From: Paraburkholderia sp. CNPSo 3272 | GTDB lineage: Bacteria; Pseudomonadota; Gammaproteobacteria; Burkholderiales; Burkholderiaceae | Direction of reading: 5' to 3' | DNA: 64,000 bases | NCBI RefSeq assembly: GCF_024206495.1 | Contig: NZ_JAMBPQ010000007.1 | Coordinates: 235,894-299,893 of the forward strand | Shown here: positions 36,074 through 44,484 of the stretch, piece after piece | How positions within the stretch are numbered: position 1 is the stretch's first letter | Layout: each line of letters opens with the position of its first letter | Made by a program: the position numbers and the translations under genes | The notes under the pieces: generated by a model | The model's input: only the letters and a program-made list of their open reading frames with translations | Database searches by the model: none | Told to the model about the DNA's origin: nothing

Positions 36074-37117
36074 ATGAAAGGGTTAGGCAAAACATCCCAG
36101 AATCAGGTCGCAAGCGACCAGGTTTCGTTCGTCGAAATCGACGAGGGCGCGGCCGGTCAGCGCATCGACAATTTTCTCCTGCGCGTCTGTAAGGGCGTGC
36201 CGAAAAGCCACATCTATCGTATTTTGCGCAGCGGGGAAGTGCGGGTAAATAAGGGGCGAATCGATGCGCAGTATCGGCTCGCAGAAGGCGACATCGTCCG
36301 CGTGCCGCCCATCCGCACGTCGCAATCGAGCGCGCCGGCCGGCGCCGTGCCCGTGCCGGCGGCCCAGTTTCCCGTCCTCTACGAGGACGACGCGCTGCTG
36401 GTGATCGACAAGCCCGCCGGCGTGGCCGTGCACGGCGGCAGCGGAGTGGCGTTCGGCGTGATCGAGCAATTGCGCGAGGCGCGAGCGCAGGGCAAGTTTC
36501 TCGAACTGGTCCACCGGCTCGACCGCGAAACCTCGGGCGTGCTGATGCTCGCCAAGAAGCGCGCGGCGCTCGTGGGCCTGCATGCGCAGATGCGCGATAA
36601 CCAGACCGACAAGCGCTACTACGCCTGCGTGCACGGCGAATGGGCGAGCGACTGGGGGCGTCGGCGCGCCGTGAAGGAGCCGCTCCACAAGTATCTGACC
36701 CCGGAAGGAGAGCGCCGCGTGCGCGTGCAGCCGGACGGCATGCCTTCGCATACGGTGTTCAATCTCGTCGAGCGCTGGCCGGGCTACGCGCTGCTCGAAG
36801 CCGAGCTGAAGACGGGCCGCACGCACCAGATCCGCGTGCACCTCGCTCACCTCGGCCTGCCGATCGTCGGCGACGCCAAGTACGGCGACTTCGCGCTCAA
36901 CAAGGATCTCGCGCGCACGGGCGCCCGGCCGGGCATCAAGCGGATGTTTCTGCATGCGCACCGGTTGAAGCTCACCCACCCGATTACGGGCGTCCCGTTG
37001 CAGTTCGAGGCGCCGCTGCCGGCGGATTGCCGCGGTTTCGTCGACGCGCTGCGCGGGCTGCGCGAGGAAGGCGCGGCGACTGACGCGGCCCGACCTGACG
37101 CGGCCCGTCCCGAATGA
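36074..37117 (+). CDS. rluC: 23S rRNA pseudouridine synthase RluC
   Basis: Converts uridines 955, 2504 and 2580 (E. coli numbering) of 23S rRNA to pseudouridine. The 347-residue enzyme begins with an S4 RNA-binding domain (FVEIDEGAAGQRIDNFLL, RILRSGEVRVNKGR) and continues with the RluA-type catalytic domain including HRLDRETSGVLMLAKK, in which Asp150 is the catalytic residue, and TGRTHQIRVHLAHLG. The C-terminal tail is Ala/Asp/Pro-rich. The start ATG at 36074 has no strong ribosome binding site. It is the first of several plus-strand genes up to the SppA-like protease. Confidence 0.95.
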   Translation: MKGLGKTSQNQVASDQVSFVEIDEGAAGQRIDNFLLRVCKGVPKSHIYRILRSGEVRVNKGRIDAQYRLAEGDIVRVPPIRTSQSSAPAGAVPVPAAQFPVLYEDDALLVIDKPAGVAVHGGSGVAFGVIEQLREARAQGKFLELVHRLDRETSGVLMLAKKRAALVGLHAQMRDNQTDKRYYACVHGEWASDWGRRRAVKEPLHKYLTPEGERRVRVQPDGMPSHTVFNLVERWPGYALLEAELKTGRTHQIRVHLAHLGLPIVGDAKYGDFALNKDLARTGARPGIKRMFLHAHRLKLTHPITGVPLQFEAPLPADCRGFVDALRGLREEGAATDAARPDAARPE

Positions 37118-37150
37118 CACCGAATCTGACAGCGTTTGGAGAAGTCCTGC

Positions 37151-37810
37151 ATGGCTCGAGAGCTATTTGACCTGATTGTGTTCGACTGGGACGGCACCCT
37201 GATGGACTCGACCGCCCATATCACGCGCAGCATCCAGGCGGCGTGCCGCGACCTCGGCCTGCCCGTGCCCGGCGACGAGGCGGCGAGCTACGTGATCGGC
37301 CTCGGCCTGCGCGAGGCACTGCAGATTGCCGCGCCCACGCTCGATCCGGCCGACTACCCGCGGCTCGTCGAGCGCTATCGCATCCATTATTTGCTGAAGG
37401 ACCAGCAGACCGAGCTGTTCACAGGCGTGCGCGAGATGCTCACGGAACTTCGCGACACCGGCTACCTGCTCGCCGTCGCGACGGGCAAGAGCCGCGTGGG
37501 GCTGAACCGTGCGCTGGCGGATTCGCGGCTCACGAGCCTTTTCGACGGCACCCGCTGCGCCGACGAAACCTTCTCGAAGCCGCATCCGGCCATGCTTCAG
37601 GAACTCACGCGCGAACTGGGGCAGGATCTGGGCCGCACGGTGATGATCGGCGACACGACGCACGACCTGCAGATGGCGATCAACGCGGGCGCGGCGGCCA
37701 TCGGCGTGGCGTATGGCGCGCATGCGTCCGGCGCGCTCGAAAAGCTCGAGCCGCGCTTCGTCGCGTCGGACGTGGCCGCGCTGGCGGGCTGGCTGCGGGT
37801 GCACGCATGA
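37151..37810 (+). CDS. HAD-family hydrolase (phosphoglycolate phosphatase-like)
   Basis: A 219-residue HAD phosphatase. Motif I FDWDGTLMDST supplies the nucleophile and acid/base Asp pair; motif II is the VATGKSR region; a conserved Lys occurs in TFSKPHP; motif III is IGDTTHDLQMA. A helical cap (about 15-85) resembles the Gph group, but the natural substrate is uncertain. The ATG at 37151 has GGAGAA 9 bases upstream. Its stop codon overlaps the next gene's ATG (ATGA). The arrangement rluC, HAD, Rieske, SppA is conserved in related Burkholderiaceae as far as I know. Confidence 0.92.
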   Translation: MARELFDLIVFDWDGTLMDSTAHITRSIQAACRDLGLPVPGDEAASYVIGLGLREALQIAAPTLDPADYPRLVERYRIHYLLKDQQTELFTGVREMLTELRDTGYLLAVATGKSRVGLNRALADSRLTSLFDGTRCADETFSKPHPAMLQELTRELGQDLGRTVMIGDTTHDLQMAINAGAAAIGVAYGAHASGALEKLEPRFVASDVAALAGWLRVHA

Positions 37811-38211
37811 GTACGGCGCCCGAGACAGCGCCGCGCGAGCCGGTGCGCGTCTGCGCGGCCGACGAACTCGCCGAGGGCGGTGAGGGTCGGCGCATGAACG
37901 CGACCTACGCGGGCGGCGACGCCGTGGTGTTCTTCGTGCGCTACGGAGGAGCGGTGTACGGCTATCTGAATCGCTGCGCGCACGTGCCGATGGAGCTCGA
38001 TTGGGTCGAGGGCCAGTTTTTCGAGTCGTCGGGGCTCTATCTGATGTGCGCCACGCACGGCGCGATCTACCAGCCCGACACGGGCAAGTGTGTGGGCGGC
38101 CCATGCCGCGGCGGGCGTTTGCGCCCCGTGCAAGTCGAGGAACGCGACACGCCCGAGGGGCGTGCGGTATTCTGGCTGCCGGACGACGCTTTGCGTCCGA
38201 CCCCAACCTGA
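37807..38211 (+). CDS. Rieske [2Fe-2S] protein
   Basis: A 134-residue soluble protein with a Rieske cluster motif: CAHVP and then CATHGAIY, giving the two Cys and two His ligands. The domain spans about residues 30-115, with the family segments YGYLNRCAHVPMELDW and QPDTGKCVGGPCRGG. It resembles the stand-alone Rieske ferredoxin-like proteins encoded beside rluC and sppA in beta-proteobacteria. Electron partner unknown. The ATG overlaps the HAD stop by 4 bases, so it is cotranslated. Confidence 0.9.
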   Translation: MSTAPETAPREPVRVCAADELAEGGEGRRMNATYAGGDAVVFFVRYGGAVYGYLNRCAHVPMELDWVEGQFFESSGLYLMCATHGAIYQPDTGKCVGGPCRGGRLRPVQVEERDTPEGRAVFWLPDDALRPTPT

Positions 38212-38250
38212 TTCCTGAATTTCGACCCCTTTCGAACCTAACCCGCTCGC

Positions 38251-39255
38251 ATGTCCGACAATCCGACCCCTGATTCGAACGAAGCGCCTCGCGCGGCTTC
38301 GTCAGACCGCGGCGCGCCCGCGCCGGGCTGGGAGCGCGAGGCGCTCGAACGCATCGCGCTCGCGGCCATCACCGAGCAGCGCGCGGCGCGGCGCTGGCGC
38401 ATCTTCTTTCGCTTCGCGTTTCTCGCGGTGTTCGTGGTGATCGCGTGGGCGATCCTCGATCTTTCGGGGGCGCGCGTGGAGAGCGAAGGGCGCCACACGG
38501 CGCTCGTTTCGCTCGACGGCGAAATCGGCTCCGACACCCCGGCGAACGCCGAGGACATCATCAGCGCGCTGGACAGCGCCTTCGACGACGACGGTACCGC
38601 CGGCGTCATCCTGCATGTCGACAGCCCCGGCGGCAGCCCGGTGCAGGCCGGCATCATCAACGACGAGATCCACCGTCTGCGCACCAAGTACCCGGCCATC
38701 CCGCTGTATGTGGTGGTGGGCGACATGTGCGCTTCGGGCGGATATTACGTCGCGGCCGCCGCCGACAAGATCTACGTCAACAAGGCGAGCATCGTGGGCT
38801 CGATCGGGGTGCTGATGGACGGATTCGGCTTCACCGGCCTCATGGACAAGCTCGGCGTCCAGCGGCGCTTGCGCACCTCGGGCGAAAACAAGGGCTTCTT
38901 CGATCCCTTCTCGCCCGACACGCCGAAAATGGACGCGCATGCCCAAGAGATGCTCGACCAGATTCACCAGCAGTTCATCGATGCCGTGAAGGCCGGCCGC
39001 GGCAAGCGTCTGAAGGACTCGCCGGATATCTTCTCGGGCCTGTTCTGGACCGGGCAGAAGAGCGTGGAACTCGGCCTCGCGGACGGCTACGGTGACACCG
39101 ATTACGTGGCGCGCGAGGTCATCAAGGCGCCGGACGTGGTCGATTACACGGTCAAGCAGAGCCTCACTGATCGCGTGGCGAAGCGTGTCGGCGCGAACAT
39201 CGGCTCGGCGGCTATGCATTCGCTGCTGATGGGCGGCAAGGTATCGGTGCACTGA
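38251..39255 (+). CDS. sppA: S49-family signal peptide peptidase (SppA-like)
   Basis: A membrane-bound serine protease that degrades cleaved signal peptides. The 334-residue protein has one N-terminal membrane anchor (WRIFFRFAFLAVFVVIAWAIL) and a periplasmic S49 domain. The predicted dyad is Ser162 in MCASGGYYVA and Lys214 in SGENKG, with the SIVGSIGVLMDGF segment in between. It is the short, single-domain form, about half the length of the E. coli protein. It follows the Rieske gene after 39 bases and ends at a terminator. Confidence 0.93.
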   Translation: MSDNPTPDSNEAPRAASSDRGAPAPGWEREALERIALAAITEQRAARRWRIFFRFAFLAVFVVIAWAILDLSGARVESEGRHTALVSLDGEIGSDTPANAEDIISALDSAFDDDGTAGVILHVDSPGGSPVQAGIINDEIHRLRTKYPAIPLYVVVGDMCASGGYYVAAAADKIYVNKASIVGSIGVLMDGFGFTGLMDKLGVQRRLRTSGENKGFFDPFSPDTPKMDAHAQEMLDQIHQQFIDAVKAGRGKRLKDSPDIFSGLFWTGQKSVELGLADGYGDTDYVAREVIKAPDVVDYTVKQSLTDRVAKRVGANIGSAAMHSLLMGGKVSVH

Positions 39256-39291
39256 GCGGCAGCGGCGCTTTAGCTTCCGGTCGTCCTCGAG

Positions 39292-39337
39292 AAAAATCGG
39301 CCGTTGCGCGATGGTTGCACAGCGGCCGACTCGTTTT
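39292..39337. terminator. Bidirectional terminator between sppA and methyltransferase gene
   Basis: A stem pairing TCGGCCG with CGGCCGA (plus TTG/CAG next to the loop) is flanked by A5 and T5, so it can stop both convergent genes. Confidence 0.7.
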
Positions 39338-39352
39338 TGCGCGCCGCTGCGT

Positions 39353-40075
39353 TCAGTGCGCGAGCAGCAGGAAGATCGCCGGCCGCTTGTGCAATTCGGG
39401 CGCGGGCTTCTTTTTCCAGTCGGACACGGCGCGGCTCACGATTGTCTCGGTGGGCAGGGTGAGATCGGCGGCGACGCACACGAGCGTCGAGGGCGCGCAG
39501 GTCGCGAGCAGCGCGTCGAGCAGGGTGCGGTTGCGGTAGGGCGTCTCGATGAAGATCTGCGTCTGCTTGATCTTGCGCGAGATCTGCTCCAGATCGCGCA
39601 GCTTTTTCACGCGCTCGTTCGCGTCGACGGGCAGGTAGCCGTGAAACGCGAAGCTCTGGCCGTTCAGGCCCGACGCCATCAACGCGAGCAGGATCGAGCT
39701 CGGGCCCACGAGCGGCACGACCTTGATGCCGCGCTCGTGCGCGCGCCGCACGAGCAGCGCGCCCGGATCGGCGACGGCGGGCACGCCCGCCTCGGAGACG
39801 AGCCCCGTGTCGATGCCCGCAAGCAACGGTGCGAGCAGCTTCTCGACCTCGCCGGCGGGCGTGTTGACATTGAGTTCGCGGATCTCGATTTCCTGGATCG
39901 GGCGCGTCGTGCCCACGCGTTTGAGGAAGGCGCGCGTGGTTTTCGCGTTTTCGCCGATGTAGCTGGCGAGCGCGCCCGCGCGTTCGCGCACGGGCGTGGG
40001 CAGCACGGCGTTGAGCGCGGCGTCGTCGCCTTCGCCCAGCGTGTTGGGAATCAGATAGAGGGTGCCGAGGCTCAT
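39353..40075 (-). CDS. SAM-dependent methyltransferase of the RsmI/tetrapyrrole methylase family
   Basis: A 240-residue enzyme of the SAM-dependent tetrapyrrole methylase fold. The family motifs TLYLIPNTLGEGD at the N-terminus, VSEAGVPAVADPGALLVRRAH and PLVGPSSILLALMASGL are clear. It resembles RsmI (16S rRNA C1402 2'-O-methyltransferase) but is shorter and differs at the N-terminus, so the target may be another substrate. The ATG at 40075 overlaps the maf stop (ATGA). It converges on sppA. Confidence 0.88.
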   Translation of the reverse strand: MSLGTLYLIPNTLGEGDDAALNAVLPTPVRERAGALASYIGENAKTTRAFLKRVGTTRPIQEIEIRELNVNTPAGEVEKLLAPLLAGIDTGLVSEAGVPAVADPGALLVRRAHERGIKVVPLVGPSSILLALMASGLNGQSFAFHGYLPVDANERVKKLRDLEQISRKIKQTQIFIETPYRNRTLLDALLATCAPSTLVCVAADLTLPTETIVSRAVSDWKKKPAPELHKRPAIFLLLAH

Positions 40076-40710
40076 GCCTGCGTCTCCAGCAACGGATAGC
40101 CCGCGGCAAGCAGCATGCGCGTGAGCGCGATGAGCGGCAGGCCGATCAAGGCGGTGGGGTCGTCCGATTCGATCGCTTCGAGCAGGGCGATGCCAAGCCC
40201 CTCCGATTTCGCGCTGCCCGCGCAGTCGTATGGCGTTTCGGCGCGCAGATAGGCGTCGAGCGCAGCGTCGGGCAGGTCGCGAAAGCGCACCTTCGTGACG
40301 ACATCGACGGTATCCGTTTGGCCAGTCGCGGTGTCGAGCACGCTCAGGGCACTATGGAACAACACTTCGCGGCCGCGCATCGCCTGCAGCTGTTCGAGCG
40401 CGCGTTCATGCGTGCCGGGCTTGCCGATCTGGCGGCCATCGAAGGTGGCGACCTGGTCGGAGCCGATCACGAGCGTGCGCGCGGCGCCGGCGGGCAGGGC
40501 GGCGGCCACTGCGCGGGCCTTCGCGGCAGCGAGGCGCAGCGCCGTCGCGTCAGGGGTTTCGCCGGGCTGCGGCGTTTCATCGACAGCGGGCACGGCCGTG
40601 TCGAACGGAATGCGCAGACGTTCGAGCAACTCGCGCCGGTAGCGCGAGCTGGAGGCGAGGATGAGGGCGGGGCGGCCCGTGCGCGGGGCCTGCGAGAGAG
40701 AATCCTGCAT
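40072..40710 (-). CDS. Maf-family nucleotide pyrophosphatase (YceF-like)
   Basis: A 212-residue house-cleaning pyrophosphatase of the Maf fold, which hydrolyses non-canonical nucleotides such as m7GTP (YceF subfamily) to the monophosphate. Visible are LILASSSRYRRELLERL, the VDETPQPGETP segment, GSDQVATFDGRQIGKPG (with the catalytic Asp) and the closing LPLIALTRMLL. Start ATG at 40710 gives the standard N-terminus. It is on the minus strand next to yceD on the plus strand, as in many proteobacteria where maf/yceF adjoins yceD-rpmF. Confidence 0.92.
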   Translation of the reverse strand: MQDSLSQAPRTGRPALILASSSRYRRELLERLRIPFDTAVPAVDETPQPGETPDATALRLAAAKARAVAAALPAGAARTLVIGSDQVATFDGRQIGKPGTHERALEQLQAMRGREVLFHSALSVLDTATGQTDTVDVVTKVRFRDLPDAALDAYLRAETPYDCAGSAKSEGLGIALLEAIESDDPTALIGLPLIALTRMLLAAGYPLLETQA

Positions 40711-40837
40711 GGTCGATCGGAGTATCGGAGTATGAAAGAGCGGCGGTGGTTCGGCGATTTTCGGGTGGATTTCGCGTCGAAAATGGGGTGGATATCCCGC
40801 AAAACGTCGTCGGAGGCTCCCGAAAACGGCGCTCGCA

Positions 40838-40869
40838 CAAACACTTGCGTATGCGAGCTTAAGTGTTTG
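40838..40869. promoter_or_regulatory. Perfect inverted repeat overlapping the -35 box, candidate operator
   Basis: CAAACACTT at 40838-40846 and AAGTGTTTG at 40861-40869 are a perfect 9-bp inverted repeat separated by 14 bases. Its right arm overlaps the TTGACT -35 box at 40867, so a bound protein would compete with RNA polymerase. The binding factor is not known. Confidence 0.6.
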
Positions 40870-40895
40870 ACTCACAAAGATAAAGGCGATATGAT
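40867..40895 (+). promoter_or_regulatory. Sigma-70 promoter of the yceD-rpmF-fab operon
   Basis: TTGACT and TATGAT are separated by exactly 17 bases, about 250 bases upstream of yceD. The 40711-41140 gap between maf and yceD holds this promoter, the inverted repeat at 40838-40869 and a leader of about 240 bases with no gene in it. Confidence 0.8.
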
Positions 40896-41140
40896 TTTGG
40901 GCTTTTCATCGGTATGCTCTCGTCGCACGTCTTGTGCGGGTGCCTTGATTTTGCGGCGTCACGGCTCAAAAGACCTTGCCGGCAGCGGCGTGTCGATGGT
41001 GAATGTAGGCAAATGCAGGTAGGCAAGCGCAGGTCGATAAAGACCCGTGCGGGCGGGCACAAGCTGGATTGCTGCGAGCCGCTGGCGGCTTTCGCGCATC
41101 GCTTGCCGGTCGCCCCAAGCCTTGAAGCAGGAGAGCGCAC

Positions 41141-41782
41141 ATGACCGAATACACTGGCAAGCCTGCTGGCGCGGAACTGAATCCGCGCGACTTCGATATC
41201 TTCGAATTCGCGCGCAGCGAGCGCGAGGCGGCAGGCGTCGTGCGCGTTTCGCAACTGCCGCGCATGTTAAACGAAGTCCCGGCCGAGGCGCCAGACCGCG
41301 ACACCGTGTTCACCTGGCAGGCTGGGGGCTTTGCCCAGCAGGAATTGCAGGACAACGGCACCGAAGGGCCGCAGCCATACCTGCGGCTTGCTGTTCACGG
41401 TGGCGCGTGGCTCACGTGCCAGCGGTGCCTCGCTCCGTACGAGCAGGCATTCAATGCGGATGCGACCTTCCGTATCGTCCAGACGGAAGAAGAGGCGGAC
41501 GAGTTTCCGCTCGACGACGATGAAGTCGAAGTGATCGTGGGCTCGCGCCATTTCGATCTCGTCGACTTGATCGAAGAGGAGCTGTTGCTCGCGTTGCCGC
41601 TGGTGCCGAAGCACGAAGTCTGTCCGGAAATTCACGAAAGCCTCGCCTCGGGTCCCGACGGCGCGGAGGGCGTGGATTCCGTGGACGACGTGCCGGAGCA
41701 GGAAATCGAGCCGGAAGAGCGCGTCAACCCGTTTGCGGCGCTCGAATCGCTCAAGAAGGACGGTCCTGGCAGCAAGCACTGA
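41141..41782 (+). CDS. yceD: YceD family (DUF177) protein, 23S rRNA accumulation protein
   Basis: A 213-residue cytoplasmic protein of the YceD/DUF177 family, involved in 23S rRNA accumulation and universally encoded next to rpmF. The conserved parts are the CQRCLAPYEQAF segment with its Cys pair, the acidic EEEADEFPLDDDEVEVIVG, and LVDLIEEELLLALPLVPKH followed by a Cys. The start ATG at 41141 has a good AGGAGAG 6 bases upstream. The neighbours rpmF and then plsX and fab genes make up the usual gene cluster. Confidence 0.92.
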   Translation: MTEYTGKPAGAELNPRDFDIFEFARSEREAAGVVRVSQLPRMLNEVPAEAPDRDTVFTWQAGGFAQQELQDNGTEGPQPYLRLAVHGGAWLTCQRCLAPYEQAFNADATFRIVQTEEEADEFPLDDDEVEVIVGSRHFDLVDLIEEELLLALPLVPKHEVCPEIHESLASGPDGAEGVDSVDDVPEQEIEPEERVNPFAALESLKKDGPGSKH

Positions 41783-41916
41783 GGTCAGCCTTGGGCGGCT
41801 GTGCGGGGCAGGCAGTACCAGACGCGTGGGCCTGAGCCCGGAGTCCGGCCATCCCCCAAGGGTGGCGGCGGCCGGATAGGGCTGTGTTAGAATTCGGAAA
41901 ATTTTCAGGAGTTATC

Positions 41917-42096
41917 ATGGCAGTTCAACAAAACAAGAAGTCGCCGTCGAAGCGCGGTATGCACCGCTCGCACGATTTCCTCACGGGCGCGCCGCTGGCC
42001 GTCGAGCCGAGCACGGGTGAAGTGCATCTGCGTCACCACATCAGCCCGAACGGCTACTACCGCGGCAAGAAAGTCGTCAAGACCAAGAACGACTAA
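41917..42096 (+). CDS. rpmF: 50S ribosomal protein L32
   Basis: The 59-residue ribosomal protein L32 of the large subunit. The N-terminus [21 protein letters not shown] and C-terminal [14 protein letters not shown] are standard for this family; no Cys residues are present, so it is the zinc-free form. CAGGAG lies 6 bases before the ATG. A -10-like TAGAAT lies at 41888-41893, so it may also have its own promoter besides read-through from yceD. Confidence 0.97.
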   Translation: MAVQQNKKSPSKRGMHRSHDFLTGAPLAVEPSTGEVHLRHHISPNGYYRGKKVVKTKND

Positions 42097-42174
42097 TCGT
42101 TTCAGCGTGCGGCGCAGTGTTTGACATCTGGCGCCGCATCTGACGATTCCGTTCGCTTGACCATATTTCGGCTC

Positions 42175-42213
42175 GGCAAAAAAGGCGGCATTCAACTGCC
42201 GCTTTTTTGTGCC
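42175..42213 (+). terminator. Intrinsic terminator between rpmF and plsX
   Basis: GCGGCA pairs with TGCCGC around a six-base loop, flanked by A6 and T6; the outer GGC/GCC also pair. It ends 18 bases before the plsX ATG, so plsX transcription from upstream must pass through it. Confidence 0.85.
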
Positions 42214-42231
42214 TGAAATCCGTCGCATTCC

Positions 42232-43371
42232 ATGACTGTTACGCTCACGATAGATTGCATGGGAGGCGACCACGGCCCGTCTGTGACGGTGCCTGCCGCA
42301 GTCCATTTCGTCCGCTCGCACCCCGACGCGCATCTCATGCTCGCGGGCGTCGAGTCGGCGGTTCGCGCCCAGTTGAAGAAGCTGAAGGCGTTGGACCATC
42401 CCGCGCTTACCGTCGTGCCCGCCACCGAGGTCGTCGAAATGGACGATCCGGTCGAAGTCGCCCTGCGCAAGAAAAAAGATTCGTCGATGCGCGTCGCGCT
42501 CAATCGCGTGAAAGAGGGCGAGGCGCAAGCCTGCATCTCGGCCGGCAACACCGGCGCGCTGATGGCCGTGTCGCGCTATGTGCTCAAGACGTTGCCGGGC
42601 ATCGAACGCCCGGCCATCGCCTTTGCGCTGCCGAACCCGCGCGGCTACACGACGATGCTCGACCTCGGCGCAAACGTCGACTGCGAACCGCAGCACCTGC
42701 TGCAGTTCGCGGAGATGGGGCACGCGCTCGTCGCCGCGCTCGAGGGCAAGGATCGCCCAACCATCGGGCTCCTGAATATCGGCGAAGAAGTCATCAAGGG
42801 CAACGACACCATCAAGCGCGCGGGCGAGCTTCTGCGCGCGAGCACGCTGAACTTCCGCGGCAACGTCGAAGGCAACGACATTTACAAGGGCACCGTCGAC
42901 GTCATCGTCTGTGACGGTTTCGTTGGGAATGTCGCGCTCAAGACGTCGGAGGGCCTCGCGCAGATGCTCAACGACATGATCAAGGAAGAGTTCGGCCGCT
43001 CGTGGCTCACCAGGCTCATGGCGATTGCCGCGCTGCCGGTGCTCATGCGCTTCAAGAAGCGCGTCGACCATCGCCAGTACAACGGCGCGGCGCTGCTCGG
43101 CTTGAAGAGCCTCGTCATCAAGAGCCACGGCTCGGCCGATGCCTACGCGTTTGAGTGTGCGATCAATCGAGGGTATGATGCCGTCAAAAATGGCGTGCTG
43201 GAGCGCCTCGCGCACGCCATGGAAGAAAACGCCGGTTCGCTCGAACAGGCGGCAGACGAGCCCGGCGGCGCCCAGAACGTGCAAGCCGCGCAGGCGGGGC
43301 AGGCTAACAGTGCGCCCAGCCAGGCAGCGGGCGAGGTACCGCCCGGCGCCGCATCATCCTCGAAGGCATAA
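42232..43371 (+). CDS. plsX: Phosphate acyltransferase PlsX
   Basis: Makes acyl-phosphate from acyl-ACP and phosphate, the first step of phosphatidic acid synthesis through PlsY. The 379-residue protein opens with [13 protein letters not shown] and contains [38 protein letters not shown] and [21 protein letters not shown], all PlsX hallmarks. It is longer than the usual 340-360 because of an Ala/Gln/Gly-rich C-terminal tail. No clear ribosome binding site precedes the ATG, because the bases just upstream belong to the tail of a terminator-like hairpin. Its stop overlaps the fabH start by one base. Confidence 0.95.
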   Translation: MTVTLTIDCMGGDHGPSVTVPAAVHFVRSHPDAHLMLAGVESAVRAQLKKLKALDHPALTVVPATEVVEMDDPVEVALRKKKDSSMRVALNRVKEGEAQACISAGNTGALMAVSRYVLKTLPGIERPAIAFALPNPRGYTTMLDLGANVDCEPQHLLQFAEMGHALVAALEGKDRPTIGLLNIGEEVIKGNDTIKRAGELLRASTLNFRGNVEGNDIYKGTVDVIVCDGFVGNVALKTSEGLAQMLNDMIKEEFGRSWLTRLMAIAALPVLMRFKKRVDHRQYNGAALLGLKSLVIKSHGSADAYAFECAINRGYDAVKNGVLERLAHAMEENAGSLEQAADEPGGAQNVQAAQAGQANSAPSQAAGEVPPGAASSSKA

Positions 43372-44360
43372 TGGCTCAATCGACTCTCTACTCCCGCGTG
43401 ATCGGCACGGGCAGCTACCTTCCGCCTGATCGCGTCACCAACCAGGAACTGGCCGAACGGCTCGCCGCGAAAGGCGTCGAGACAAGCGACGAGTGGATCG
43501 TGGCCCGCACGGGCATTCACGCGCGCCACTTCGCCGCGGCCGACGTCACGACGAGCGATCTCGCGCTTGCGGCGTCGCAGCGCGCGATCGCGGCCGCCGA
43601 CGTCGATCCTCAGTCGATCGACCTCATCATCGTCGCCACTTCCACGCCCGATTTCGTCTTTCCGAGCACGGCCTGCCTCCTGCAGAACAAGCTCGGCATC
43701 CGCAATCACGGCGCGGCGTTCGACGTGCAGGCCGTGTGCTCGGGCTTCGCGTACGCCGTTTCGGTGGCCGACAGCCTGATCCGCAGCGGCCAGCATCGCA
43801 CGGCGCTCGTGGTCGGCGCGGAAACCTTCTCGCGTATTCTCGATTTCAACGATCGCACCACCTGCGTGCTGTTCGGCGACGGCGCAGGCGCAATCATCCT
43901 GCAGGCGTCGAGCGAACCGGGCGTGCTTGCGAGCGCGCTGCACGCGGACGGCAGCTACGCGCACATCCTGTGCACGCCGGGCAACGTGCACGGGGGCGTG
44001 ATCGCAGGCAACGCGTTCCTGCACATGGATGGCCAGGCTGTGTTCAAGCTGGCCGTGAACGTGCTCGAAAAGGTCGCGATCGAGGCGCTCGACAAGGCGC
44101 AGCTCTCCGCCGACCAGGTCGACTGGCTGATCCCGCACCAGGCCAACATCCGCATCATGCAGGGCACCTGCCGCAAGCTCGGCCTGCCCGCGGAGCGCAT
44201 GGTGGTGACGGTGGGCGAGCATGGCAACACCTCGGCGGCCTCGATTCCGCTCGCCTTCGACGTCGCGGTGCGCGACGGCCGCATCAAGCGCGGCCAGAAC
44301 GTGCTGATAGAAGGCGTCGGCGGCGGCTTCACCTGGGGCGCCTCGGTCATCCGCTTCTAA
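43371..44360 (+). CDS. fabH: Beta-ketoacyl-ACP synthase III FabH
   Basis: Starts fatty-acid synthesis by condensing acetyl-CoA with malonyl-ACP. The 329-residue enzyme carries the nucleophile Cys123 in [12 protein letters not shown], the His in [11 protein letters not shown] and the Asn in [12 protein letters not shown]. The ATG overlaps the last base of plsX (TAATG), so translation is coupled. It is followed by fabD with a gap of about 125 bases. Confidence 0.97.
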   Translation: MAQSTLYSRVIGTGSYLPPDRVTNQELAERLAAKGVETSDEWIVARTGIHARHFAAADVTTSDLALAASQRAIAAADVDPQSIDLIIVATSTPDFVFPSTACLLQNKLGIRNHGAAFDVQAVCSGFAYAVSVADSLIRSGQHRTALVVGAETFSRILDFNDRTTCVLFGDGAGAIILQASSEPGVLASALHADGSYAHILCTPGNVHGGVIAGNAFLHMDGQAVFKLAVNVLEKVAIEALDKAQLSADQVDWLIPHQANIRIMQGTCRKLGLPAERMVVTVGEHGNTSAASIPLAFDVAVRDGRIKRGQNVLIEGVGGGFTWGASVIRF

Positions 44361-44484
44361 GCATCCTGAGCGGGCTCTCGCGCTCCCGCAGCCGGTTCTG
44401 GCGCACGACGTGCATGTCGCGCGCGGCCGGCGGCGGTTCATCCGAGCGCATTGCCCACCCGTATTGATCGAATTTGGGGACGTT

